Of a stretch of 64,000 nt of DNA, positions 19,029 through 27,024 are shown in pieces. A model generated the notes under the pieces. The model worked only from the letters and a program-made list of their open reading frames with translations, made no database searches and was not told the DNA's origin. Within the stretch, counting starts at the first letter, position 1, and each line of letters starts with the position of its first letter. The position numbers were made by a program, and so were the translations under genes. Source of the stretch: Chryseobacterium indoltheticum (GTDB lineage Bacteria > Bacteroidota > Bacteroidia > Flavobacteriales > Weeksellaceae); contig NZ_CP033929.1 of NCBI RefSeq assembly GCF_003815915.1, positions 3,410,001 to 3,474,000 of the forward strand. The letters are read 5' to 3'.

Positions 19029-21830
19029 ATGAAAAAAATATTATTCGTTCTTTTAGGATTAATTGCTCATAATTCATTTTCGCAAAATTATTCGCAATAT
19101 GTAAATCCTTTTATCGGAACGGGCGGTCACGGTCATACTTTTCCCGGTGCCATTGTACCTTTCGGAATGGTTCAGCTTTCACCTGACACAAGAATAGACG
19201 GAAGTTGGGACGGCTGCAGCGGTTATCATTATTCAGATTCTGTGATCTACGGATTTTCTCATACTCACTTGAACGGAACAGGAGTTTCAGATTACGGAGA
19301 CATTATGTTGATGCCGACAATGGGGAAACCGGGTTTGACTCCCAAAGAATATTCATCAAAATTTTCTCATAAGAACGAAAAAGCAACGGCTGGTTTTTAT
19401 TCAGTTAAATTAGATAAAAATAACATTGATGTTCGTTTGACGACCACCGCAAGAGTGGGTTATCACGAATACAAATTCAACAAAGCTGGAAACGCTAATA
19501 TTATTTTAGACTTAAATCACAGAGATAAACTTCTGGAAGGTGAAGTAAGAATAATTGACAGCAAAACGATTGAGGTTTTCAGAAGAAGTGAAGCTTGGGC
19601 AACTAACCAGTACATTTATGCTAGAATTGAGTTTTCAAAACCAATGAAAATTTCAAGTAAAAGCTTTAACGGTAAAAACGAAAACAATACTTTTTCGGGA
19701 ACTAAATTAGCTTTAGCATTTACCTCAGCAGTAAAAAAAGGTGAAAAAATCAGTGTAAAAGTGGCGATTTCTCCTACAGGTTATGAAGGTGCCGGAAAAA
19801 ACATGTTAGCTGAAGGTAAGTCTAATGATTTCAATGAAATTCAAAATCAAGCGGTTACAGACTGGAATAAAGAACTTTCAAAAATTGAAGTTAAATCTGA
19901 CGATAAAAACAAACTGGCAATTTTCTACACCGCAATGTATCATGTTTTCACACAACCGAATATCAATATGGATGTTGACGGAAAATACCGCGGAAGAGAC
20001 AATAAATTTTACACGGCAAATGATTTCGGATATTATTCTGTTTTCTCGCTTTGGGATACTTTCAGAGGTGCGCATCCTTTGATGACGTTAATTGACAGAA
20101 AAAGAACAGCTGATTTTATAAATACTTTCATTAAACAACGTGAACAAGGCGGAAGAATTCCGGTTTGGGAACTGGCTTCTAATGAAACGGAATGTATGAT
20201 CGGTTATCACGGAGTTTCTGTAATTGCAGACGCAATGGCAAAAGGAATCACCGGTTTTGATTATGAAAAAGCCTATGAAGCCGCAAAAAATTCAGCGATG
20301 CAGGATATTTTTGGTTTAAATGCTTATAAACAGAAAAATTATATCAGCATTGATGATGAACACGAAAGTGTTTCTAAAACGTTAGAATATGCTTATGACG
20401 ATTGGTGTATCGCTCAAATGGCAAAAATTTTAAACAAAAAAGAAGATTACGAATACTTCATGAAACGTTCACAGAACTGGAAAAATCTTTACAATCCAGC
20501 GAACGGTTTTATGCAGGCAAGAAAAAACGGAAACTGGTACGAGCCTTTTGACCCAAGTGAAGTTAACAATAATTATACGGAAGGAAATTCCTGGCATTAT
20601 TCATATTTCGTTCCGCAGGATATTCCGGGATTGATTCAGACACATGGCGGAAAAGAAAAATTTGAACAGTTTATTGATGCTATTTTCTCGGCTTCAGATA
20701 AAACAACAGGAAGAGAGCAGGTAGATATTACCGGATTGATCGGCCAATACGCACAAGGAAACGAGCCGAGTCACCACATCGCTTATCTTTATAATTTAGT
20801 TGATAAACCTCAGAAAACCGAAGAGAAAATCAAATTTATTCTTGATAATTTCTACAAAAACACTCCAGATGGTTTGATTGGAAATGAAGATTGCGGACAA
20901 ATGAGTGCGTGGTTTATTTTAAGCTCAATGGGAATTTATTCAGTTACGCCAGGGAAACCTGAATGGGAAACCGTAACGCCTTATTTTGATGAAATTAAAT
21001 TACATTTGGAAGACGGAACGACAAGAATCATCACTAAAAACACTCCGAAAAGTGAGCTTAAATATTTAGGTTTTGAAAACGTAAAACCGGTTAAAGACAT
21101 GAAATATGCAGAACAAACTGCTTCGCCAATCATTAGCGCAGATCGTCTTTTTGAGTTTACAACTCAGGTAAAAATCACTCCCTTGAATGAAAAAGACAAA
21201 ATTTATTACATGACTTTGGATGAAAATGATGCCAACGTGAGGAAAACTTTTAAAGTCTATAAGGAACCATTTACCATTAACAAAACAACACAGGTTTCTA
21301 CTTATGCTGAAAGAAATGGTGAAAAAAGCGGTATTACCACAGCCAACTTCAACAGAAGACCTAATCATTGGGATGTAACGATTAATGCAACCGTAAATCC
21401 GCAATATACAGCAGGAGGAAAATTGGCAATTATCGATGGAATCAACGGTGACACCAACTGGAGAAAAGGTGAATGGCAAGGTTACCAAGGTCAAACTGTA
21501 GAAGCAATAATTGATTTTAAATCTCCACAGCAGATCAACGAAATTTCGTCAACCTATTTACAGGACAGCAGAGCGTGGATTTTAATGCCTAAAAAAGTGG
21601 AATATTACGCTTCAATGGACGGAAAAACATTTATTCTTCTTAAAACTTTAGAGAATGACATCGATCCGAAGGACACCAATGTTCAAGTAAAAGATTTCAG
21701 AACGACGATTCTTCCTACTGAAGCAAGATATGTAAAAGTAAAAGCGTATCACTTCGGTAAACTTCCAGAATGGCATCAAGGTGCAGGAGGTGAAGCTTAT
21801 GTTTTTGTGGATGAGATTTCTGTGAAATAA
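19029..21830 (+). CDS. GH92 family glycosidase (alpha-mannosidase type)
   Basis: This is a 933-residue exported glycoside hydrolase of family 92, calcium-dependent enzymes that mostly cleave alpha-1,2-, 1,3- or 1,4-mannosides. It has a signal peptide (MKKILFVLLGLIAHNSFSQ), the N-terminal beta domain opening YVNPFIGTGGHGHTFPGA, and the helical toroid with GNEPSHHIAYLYN and GNEDCGQMSAWFILSSMGIY near the catalytic centre. It ends with a discoidin/F5-8C-like carbohydrate-binding domain (about 800-933, AIIDGINGDTNWRKGEWQGY). The ATG at 19029 is chosen because the signal peptide starts there. There is no T9SS domain or lipobox, so it is probably periplasmic. The linkage cleaved cannot be told from sequence. 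Confidence 0.93.
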   Translation: MKKILFVLLGLIAHNSFSQNYSQYVNPFIGTGGHGHTFPGAIVPFGMVQLSPDTRIDGSWDGCSGYHYSDSVIYGFSHTHLNGTGVSDYGDIMLMPTMGKPGLTPKEYSSKFSHKNEKATAGFYSVKLDKNNIDVRLTTTARVGYHEYKFNKAGNANIILDLNHRDKLLEGEVRIIDSKTIEVFRRSEAWATNQYIYARIEFSKPMKISSKSFNGKNENNTFSGTKLALAFTSAVKKGEKISVKVAISPTGYEGAGKNMLAEGKSNDFNEIQNQAVTDWNKELSKIEVKSDDKNKLAIFYTAMYHVFTQPNINMDVDGKYRGRDNKFYTANDFGYYSVFSLWDTFRGAHPLMTLIDRKRTADFINTFIKQREQGGRIPVWELASNETECMIGYHGVSVIADAMAKGITGFDYEKAYEAAKNSAMQDIFGLNAYKQKNYISIDDEHESVSKTLEYAYDDWCIAQMAKILNKKEDYEYFMKRSQNWKNLYNPANGFMQARKNGNWYEPFDPSEVNNNYTEGNSWHYSYFVPQDIPGLIQTHGGKEKFEQFIDAIFSASDKTTGREQVDITGLIGQYAQGNEPSHHIAYLYNLVDKPQKTEEKIKFILDNFYKNTPDGLIGNEDCGQMSAWFILSSMGIYSVTPGKPEWETVTPYFDEIKLHLEDGTTRIITKNTPKSELKYLGFENVKPVKDMKYAEQTASPIISADRLFEFTTQVKITPLNEKDKIYYMTLDENDANVRKTFKVYKEPFTINKTTQVSTYAERNGEKSGITTANFNRRPNHWDVTINATVNPQYTAGGKLAIIDGINGDTNWRKGEWQGYQGQTVEAIIDFKSPQQINEISSTYLQDSRAWILMPKKVEYYASMDGKTFILLKTLENDIDPKDTNVQVKDFRTTILPTEARYVKVKAYHFGKLPEWHQGAGGEAYVFVDEISVK

Positions 21831-21853
21831 TAAGTTTAAATTTAAAAATAATG

Positions 21854-21884
21854 AAACCTCTTCCGATTTGGAAGAGGTTTTTTG
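21854..21884 (+). terminator. rho-independent terminator of the GH92 gene
   Basis: A perfect 11-bp stem AAACCTCTTCC / GGAAGAGGTTT with a 5-nt loop is followed by TTTTG, 23 nt after the stop codon. Confidence 0.9.
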
Positions 21885-21985
21885 TTTTGTATTTTGCGTT
21901 TTTGGAATGCTTTGACTTTGCTCAACATGGCATTTTTAAGCATTATATTTATTTTTACTGCACCATGGCAGTTAGTATTAGCGAT

Positions 21986-22006
21986 GTCATGCTGAGCCTA
22001 TCGAAG
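21986..22006 (+). repeat. dispersed repeat GTCATGCTGAGCCT, second copy
   Basis: This is the same sequence family as 7707-7727, with T for C and A for G at two places. It lies in the spacer between the convergent GH92 and PhyH genes. Confidence 0.6.
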
Positions 22007-22071
22007 CATCTAATATTAATGAAAGAGATTCTTCAATACTTTCTCTTTCTTTCTTAATGACAAATTGGGCG

Positions 22072-22785
22072 TCAATTCATTCTCTCTGACCAGTTCAACA
22101 CTTCCGGCAATTCTTTATCTGAAAATTCTATATGAATTACTCTTCTTTTCTTTCCGTTTGTCGTTCTGTTGGAGCCGTGAAGAAGCAAAGGTTTCATAAT
22201 CATTATTCCGCCTTTTTCTACGTTACAGATATTTTCTGTTTCCACATTCCAATCGATGGTTTCGGGTCTGTAGATTCCTTTTGAATGAGATTTTCGAACA
22301 ACTTTTAAAGCGCCATTATTTTCATCGGTTTCATCCAAATGAATTCTGATGGTAAAGATATTTTCAAGAATATCTAAAGGCGGTTGTACGGCAAACTGAT
22401 TCTGTTTGGTCGTCCAAGGTCCAAAGTTTTCTAAATCTATTTTTTTATCGACAGAGATTGTTAAATCCTGATGATATGCAACATACCAGTTTGATCTTTC
22501 AGGTTTATCGAAGTAAATGCTTTTTACCGCAAAATACTTTTCGCCGAAAATTTCTTCAATGATCGTTTTTAAATTATCATTAAATATCAAATCTTTCACA
22601 TGGGGAACTTCCTTTAAAATCTGTCTGATTGCAAAAAGATCTTCCGATTTTCTGAACGTTTCTTTTGAAGTATCAATATTCTGAATGGCTTTGCTGATTT
22701 CCTCAATTTCTGTATCTGAAAAAATATTGTTGATTACTGTGAAGCCGTTTTCCTGAATTAGATTTTTATGATTTTGTAAATTCAT
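22072..22785 (-). CDS. phytanoyl-CoA dioxygenase (PhyH) family protein
   Basis: This is a 237-residue Fe(II)/2-oxoglutarate-dependent oxygenase of the PhyH type. The metal triad is visible as the HxD in VAYHQDLTI (about 105) and the distal His in KPLLLHGSNRTT (about 203), followed by the 2-oxoglutarate-binding Arg in KKRRVIHIEF. The N-terminus (NGFTVINNIFSDTEIEEISK) is typical. The substrate is unknown; bacterial members hydroxylate diverse small molecules. It is monocistronic and convergent with the GH92 gene. Confidence 0.85.
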   Translation of the reverse strand: MNLQNHKNLIQENGFTVINNIFSDTEIEEISKAIQNIDTSKETFRKSEDLFAIRQILKEVPHVKDLIFNDNLKTIIEEIFGEKYFAVKSIYFDKPERSNWYVAYHQDLTISVDKKIDLENFGPWTTKQNQFAVQPPLDILENIFTIRIHLDETDENNGALKVVRKSHSKGIYRPETIDWNVETENICNVEKGGIMIMKPLLLHGSNRTTNGKKRRVIHIEFSDKELPEVLNWSERMN

Positions 22786-22810
22786 ATTCTAAGTTTTTAA
22801 CTTCCATACG

Positions 22811-23022
22811 TTTGTCATTCTGAAAGAAATGCAGTGGATTGAAGAATCTATTTTAAACACAAAGATCGCAAAGATTTTTTTAAAATGTTTGAAAATATTT
22901 TCCGTTCGCAAAGGCGTTCCACTCAGCAAAGGAATATAATATTTATCATTCTGGAGAAATCTTAATTTATAGTATCAGAAAAAATGAAAAGATTTATGCT
23001 TGGATTCTTTCAGAATGACAAA
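22811..23022. repeat. MITE-like element with 18-bp terminal inverted repeats
   Basis: TTTGTCATTCTGAAAGAA at 22811-22828 and its perfect reverse complement at 23005-23022 bound 212 bp of non-coding sequence. The ends belong to the same GTCATTC family as 34230-34311. It fills the spacer before the IS110 element. I see no gene within. Confidence 0.65.
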
Positions 23023-23095
23023 GTTTGTGGTTATTCTATAAAGAAAATACGACTGCAACCCTAGCCCCGATGTTCTATGTTACTATGCAAATTAT

Positions 23096-24085
23096 TCAGG
23101 TTAAAATTTTAAAGTTTTTTTGATAATCTGGTTGATAATTGATTTTATTTTTTACCACTCCAAAACATATTCTCAGTAGCTTGTTACATACTGCAATTAA
23201 AGCTAATTTTTTAGGTTTCCCCTGAGAAAGAAGTCTTTCATAAAACTCTTTACATTGTTTGTTATGCTTAATTGCCGTCCACGAACAAACATATAACAAG
23301 CCCCTGATATGATTCTTTGAGGTTCTGCATTTTCCCGGGGAATATGATTTCTTTCCCGATTGATAAATACGGGGTGCCAAGCCAAAATATTTAGATAATG
23401 ATTTTGCTGAATTAAAGTTTTTAAATCCTGAAGTAGCCGTCATCAGTTGAAGAGATGTCTTTTCACCAATGCCAGATACACTTTGTAGTAATGCTTTTGT
23501 TTCCTTAAACTCTTCATCCTGGAGCCCAGGGAGACGGCTTATAACTTCTTTAATCTCTTTTTCTAATTGTTGTAATCTTCTTTCATAATGTTTTTCTGTG
23601 TTTGGATTAATCTGAGCATTATAGCGAAGAGATTTTAACTTCACTCCATATCTCCTTTTTTCTTCCTCCAAATCATTGAGAAGCTTTAGTTCCTGATCAA
23701 GATGTTCAATATCAACACTTTTAGAAGTATAAATATCAGGTTTAAACATCTCTCCGTAAAGCCTGATCAGCTTGGCATCTTCAGCATCTGTCTTGCTGAT
23801 GATGTTTTTCATCCTTGCAAAATGCTTAACAGACATACAGTTTATCAGACTTGATTCAAAGCCCTGAACTAAGGATAAATGTAAAATACGACTGCTGTAA
23901 TTTCCTGTGGCCTCAATGACAAAACAATAATCTTCTATCCGCAGTTTCTTTAGAAATGACAAAATAGAGCGCTGGGTATTTTCTATATTAAAAACCTGAT
24001 CTCTGTTTTCAAAATCATTAAAGCTTACTGTTAAAAACTTCGCTCCGACATCTACTCCAATTACTTTTTTTGATATTTTTGACAT
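23096..24085 (-). CDS. IS110 family transposase
   Basis: This is a 329-residue recombinase of the IS110 family, which moves DNA by an RNA-guided mechanism. The N-terminal RuvC-like DEDD domain shows VIGVDVGAKF, CFVIEATGNYSS and SKTDAEDAKLIRLYG. A coiled-coil stretch (LLNDLEEEKRRYGVK) follows, and the C-terminal Tnp domain has LLQSVSGIGEKTSLQLM, KYFGLAPRIYQSGKKS (with the conserved SG serine) and HIRGLLYVCSW. The ATG at 24085 (MSKISKKVIG) is preferred over an upstream TTG. The frame is intact, so it may be active. Confidence 0.95.
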   Translation of the reverse strand: MSKISKKVIGVDVGAKFLTVSFNDFENRDQVFNIENTQRSILSFLKKLRIEDYCFVIEATGNYSSRILHLSLVQGFESSLINCMSVKHFARMKNIISKTDAEDAKLIRLYGEMFKPDIYTSKSVDIEHLDQELKLLNDLEEEKRRYGVKLKSLRYNAQINPNTEKHYERRLQQLEKEIKEVISRLPGLQDEEFKETKALLQSVSGIGEKTSLQLMTATSGFKNFNSAKSLSKYFGLAPRIYQSGKKSYSPGKCRTSKNHIRGLLYVCSWTAIKHNKQCKEFYERLLSQGKPKKLALIAVCNKLLRICFGVVKNKINYQPDYQKNFKILT

Positions 24086-24174
24086 ACAAAATTCTTTTTT
24101 AAAGAAGTTTTCTTCTGATCCACCATGGTAAAAGTTATGGCTAAACAACGTTCTATCCGGATTTGGAAGAAAAC

Positions 24175-24243
24175 AGCAGCAGGGGAATAAAATCGGGGAC
24201 GATATCTAAGTATCAGTGAAGCGTCTGCCTTTATCCTGCTGCT
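24175..24243 (-). ncRNA. candidate bridge RNA of the IS110 element
   Basis: In the untranslated end upstream of the transposase, AGCAGCAGG (24175-24183) pairs perfectly with CCTGCTGCT (24235-24243), closing a 51-nt loop that holds a smaller GATA/TATC hairpin. IS110 elements of this type encode a structured bridge RNA in this place whose loops pair with target and donor DNA. The call rests on position and structure only; the real transcript may extend on both sides. Confidence 0.5.
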
Positions 24244-24314
24244 TTTATCTTTAGGTTAATTTTTTAACTAATTTATTAAAGTACATTTACTAATGCAAAC
24301 TTACCATTGAAATG

Positions 24315-24368
24315 ATATCCTTTTTGGTGGCGGGTGGAGCGAAGCGGAACCCGTAACCAAAAAGATAT
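24315..24368. repeat. large palindrome flanking the IS110 element
   Basis: ATATCCTTTTTGGT..CGGGT (24315-24335) pairs with ACCCG..ACCAAAAAGATAT (24349-24368) around a 13-nt GGAGCGAAGCGGA loop. It is followed by AAGCGGGATAAAGCTTC. This matches, from memory, a dispersed REP-like sequence of Chryseobacterium that usually starts AGCCCCGAT; that start is on the far side of the IS element. Confidence 0.75.
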
Positions 24369-24564
24369 AATGGAAAGCGGGATAAAGCTTCAAAAAAAAA
24401 ATGGTCAATAATGAAGATTAAAAATCACTATTGACCATTCATTAGCCTAAGCTAAATAAATTTATAAAGAATGAATTGTCAATTGTGAATTCGCCTTGCT
24501 TGTGAATTTCACATTAATAATTCACATTTTCACTAACGAAGTTAAATTGACATTTCACCATTAA

Positions 24565-25815
24565 CTACATATCTCCCCCATGATTATCAAGCTGCCCTTC
24601 CCATTTTGAAACGGCAGACGTTGCTAAAGCATTTCCTAAAACATTGGTCATACTTCTCGCCATATCGCAGAAGTGATCGATAGGAAGAATTAAAGCAATT
24701 CCTTCCGGTGGAATTCCAAACATGGAGCAAGTTGCCACGATAATTACCAGTGAAGCTCTTGGAACTCCGGCAATCCCTTTTGATGTTAGCATTAATACCA
24801 AAAGCATTGTAATCTGTTGTCCGATAGACATTTCAATTCCGTAAATCTGAGCGATAAAGATCGAAGCAAATGTCATATACATCATACTTCCATCCAAATT
24901 AAATGAATATCCTAAAGGTAAAATAAATGACACCACTCTATTGTTACAGCCAAATCTTTCTAATTCTTCAACCAGTTTAGGGAAAACAGCTTCCGAACTT
25001 GTGGTGGAAAAAGCAATTAACAGAGGTGATTTTATTCTTCTTAACAATTCGAAAAGACGGTTTCCTAAGATTAAATATCCTACAATCAATAAAACAAGCC
25101 ATAAAACAGCGATCGCAAAGAAAAAGTCTCTTAGATAAATGGCATATACTTTAAAGATTTCAAAACCATTTGTTGCGACAACAGCTGCAATTGCACCCAG
25201 TACACCAAGCGGTGCAAACCACATGATATAACCTACCATTTTAAGAATCGCATGAGCAATCACATCAAATAATTTAATAACAGGCTGTGCATATTCGTCT
25301 CCCAAATTAGCTAAAGCAACTCCAAACATAATCGAGAAAACGACAATCTGAAGTACTTCGTTCGTCGCAAAAGCTTCAAAAATACTTTTAGGAACAACGT
25401 GCTTTACGAAATCTTCCATTGAAAACCCTTTGCTCGATTTTAAAAGTTCTTCGGCAGAAGCAGCATCCTGTATCGGAAGTTTGGTTACATGTCCCGGTTC
25501 AAGCCAGTTTACCAAAATCAAACCGATGAAAAGAGAAACAAGAGATGCAGAAATAAACCAAAGCATTGCTTTTGATCCTACTCTACCAATCATTTTAATA
25601 TCGCTCATTTTGGCAATTCCCACCACCAAAGTTGTAAAGACCAAAGGGGCGATAATCATCTGAACCAGTCTGATGAAAATAGTTCCCAGGAGTTTTATGT
25701 TTTTTGAAAACGGCTCTGCGCTGTCAGGATATTGTAAATGAACGAAGCCTCCGATTGCTACACCCAAAATAAGTGAAACAATGATGGCAATAAATAGTTT
25801 GTTTTGTCCTTTCAT
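24565..25815 (-). CDS. dicarboxylate/amino acid:cation symporter
   Basis: This is a 416-residue inner-membrane transporter of the DAACS (GltP/DctA) family, which couples uptake of glutamate, aspartate or C4-dicarboxylates to Na+ or H+. It has the family layout of eight membrane helices and two re-entrant loops. AFSTTSSEAVFPKLVEE is the serine-rich HP1 motif, GYSFNLDGSMMYM the TM7 cation-binding motif, LTSKGIAGVPRAS the HP2 loop and MARSMTNVLGNALA the TM8 substrate-binding stretch. The ATG at 25815 (MKGQNKLFIAI) is preferred over an upstream ATG-less extension. Substrate specificity cannot be read from the sequence. Confidence 0.93.
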   Translation of the reverse strand: MKGQNKLFIAIIVSLILGVAIGGFVHLQYPDSAEPFSKNIKLLGTIFIRLVQMIIAPLVFTTLVVGIAKMSDIKMIGRVGSKAMLWFISASLVSLFIGLILVNWLEPGHVTKLPIQDAASAEELLKSSKGFSMEDFVKHVVPKSIFEAFATNEVLQIVVFSIMFGVALANLGDEYAQPVIKLFDVIAHAILKMVGYIMWFAPLGVLGAIAAVVATNGFEIFKVYAIYLRDFFFAIAVLWLVLLIVGYLILGNRLFELLRRIKSPLLIAFSTTSSEAVFPKLVEELERFGCNNRVVSFILPLGYSFNLDGSMMYMTFASIFIAQIYGIEMSIGQQITMLLVLMLTSKGIAGVPRASLVIIVATCSMFGIPPEGIALILPIDHFCDMARSMTNVLGNALATSAVSKWEGQLDNHGGDM

Positions 25816-25987
25816 ATCTATTATCAATTGCCACAAATATAATAGTTTTATAATTGTGGATAAAAGTTTGTTTACAAGCGCATAAAATTTAATTATTTAG
25901 AAATTAAACCACACATTATTAAAAACTTAAAAGACTAACTTTTGTATAATTATTATTTTTTTAGATAATTGGTATAGATTTTATTAT

Positions 25988-25995
25988 TACATTTG
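25988..25995 (+). promoter_or_regulatory. candidate -7 box of the BON-protein operon
   Basis: TACATTTG fits TAnnTTTG and lies 31 nt before the ATG at 26027. The upstream -33 box is poor. Confidence 0.4.
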
Positions 25996-26026
25996 AGTCT
26001 AACGAAAACATTAAATTATCTTAATT

Positions 26027-26515
26027 ATGAAAAAAACAATCACAATGTCTGCCTTAGCTTTGGCAATATCATTTGGAGCTATTTCGTGTAAAAAGAAAGT
26101 TTCTGACGCTGATCTTCAGACGCAGGCAACAACTATTGTTGCGGCTAGTCCTACTGCAACTATCGAAGTGAAAGAAGGCGTTGCCCATCTTGGCGGAACC
26201 TTTGCAACTCAGGCTGAAAAAGACGCTGCTATAAAATCTCTTAAAGAAATAAAAGGAGTAAAAGATGTACATGATATGGCAACTGTTGAGGTTGCGCCAC
26301 CACCACCGCCTGTAGAAACTGCATCTGCTGTAGATCCTATGATTCAGCAAAAAGTGCAGGATGCAGTGAAAGATTTCCCTTCTGTAAAAGTAGAAGTTGT
26401 AAACGGAGAATTAACGCTTACAGGAAATGTATCTGCTATTCAGGCTAGAAAAATTAAAGAATCTGTAGATGCTTTAAAAGTTGGAAAATATAATAATAAC
26501 TTAGTTGTAAAATAA
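26027..26515 (+). CDS. lipoprotein with two BON domains
   Basis: This is a 162-residue lipoprotein. The lipobox FGAISC places the modified Cys at about residue 21, followed by lysines. Two BON domains lie at about 30-88 (ATIEVKEGVAHLGGTFATQA) and 105-162 (VKVEVVNGELTLTGNVSAIQ), separated by a poly-proline hinge (PPPPP). BON domains bind membranes or peptidoglycan in proteins such as OsmY, so a role in envelope maintenance is likely. A second BON protein gene starts 6 nt after the stop, so the two form an operon. Confidence 0.85.
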   Translation: MKKTITMSALALAISFGAISCKKKVSDADLQTQATTIVAASPTATIEVKEGVAHLGGTFATQAEKDAAIKSLKEIKGVKDVHDMATVEVAPPPPPVETASAVDPMIQQKVQDAVKDFPSVKVEVVNGELTLTGNVSAIQARKIKESVDALKVGKYNNNLVVK

Positions 26516-26521
26516 TCAAAG

Positions 26522-26941
26522 ATGAGCACATTACAAGATAAATATTCAAGCGTAGTTGCTGCTGCTCAGTCTGCAGGAGTTTCTAATCTTCAGGTTCAGG
26601 AGCAGGATGGCATTCTTTATGTTTCCGGAAATGCATCAAATACCGCTGCAAAAGACGCAGTTTGGAACGCTCTAGGTACCATTGACTCTACCTATTCTGC
26701 AACTGATATTAATATTGATGTACAGGTTGCAGGTCTTGCAGCAGGTGCAAATCTTACAGTAGCTACTGAAGATTCTAATCTAAACATCAGACAAGAGCCT
26801 TCTACTGAAGCTGCTGTTGTAGGAAAAGCGGCTAAAGGTGCTTCTGTAACTTTAGTTGAGCAAACTTCTGATGATTGGTGGAAAGTAAAAACTGCCGACG
26901 GACAGGAAGGTTATGCCTACTCAAGATATTTGAAGGCATAA
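26522..26941 (+). CDS. BON plus SH3 domain protein
   Basis: This 139-residue protein has one BON-like domain (about 5-68; LQVQEQDGILYVSGNASNTA) and a C-terminal bacterial SH3 domain (about 77-139; LNIRQEPSTEAAVVGKAAKG, DDWWKVKTADGQEGYAYSRY). No signal peptide is seen, which is odd for an SH3_3 protein that would bind cell wall; LysM-like cytosolic BON relatives such as YgaU also lack one. It is the second gene of an operon with the BON lipoprotein and is followed by a terminator. Confidence 0.82.
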   Translation: MSTLQDKYSSVVAAAQSAGVSNLQVQEQDGILYVSGNASNTAAKDAVWNALGTIDSTYSATDINIDVQVAGLAAGANLTVATEDSNLNIRQEPSTEAAVVGKAAKGASVTLVEQTSDDWWKVKTADGQEGYAYSRYLKA

Positions 26942-26969
26942 TTTTTAACTTAAGTTTAAAAAAACACGA

Positions 26970-26997
26970 AACATCCCTTTGTTGGGATGTTTTTTTT
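26970..26997 (+). terminator. rho-independent terminator of the BON operon
   Basis: AACATCCC (26970-26977) pairs with GGGATGTT (26984-26991), followed by eight T. Its loop TTTGTT also contains the -33 box of the next gene. Confidence 0.9.
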
Positions 26998-27007
26998 GTT
27001 ACTTTTG
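26978..27007 (+). promoter_or_regulatory. promoter overlapping the terminator
   Basis: TTTG at 26978-26981, an 18-nt spacer and TACTTTTG at 27000-27007 give a good Bacteroidota promoter. It sits inside the terminator hairpin of the preceding operon, with the ATG of the barrel protein 17 nt after the -7 box. Confidence 0.6.
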
Positions 27008-27024
27008 CGACTTAAACATCAATA

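Larger units (their letters stand above)
23072..24308 (-). mobile_element. IS110-family insertion sequence
   Basis: This is one complete-looking IS110 element of about 1.24 kb. It has a single transposase gene (minus strand), no terminal inverted repeats and a roughly 220-nt untranslated end upstream of the transposase. The borders are inferred: the left flank ends CTAGCCCCGAT and the right flank continues with a large palindrome (24315-24368), which together look like the two halves of a dispersed Chryseobacterium repeat. A shared TG at both junctions could be the core dinucleotide. Borders are uncertain by a few bases. Confidence 0.65.

Noticed and set aside
22811..23022. terminal inverted repeats of the neighbouring IS element
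   Set aside because: They do not enclose the transposase, and IS110 elements usually lack terminal inverted repeats; the unit is a separate element.
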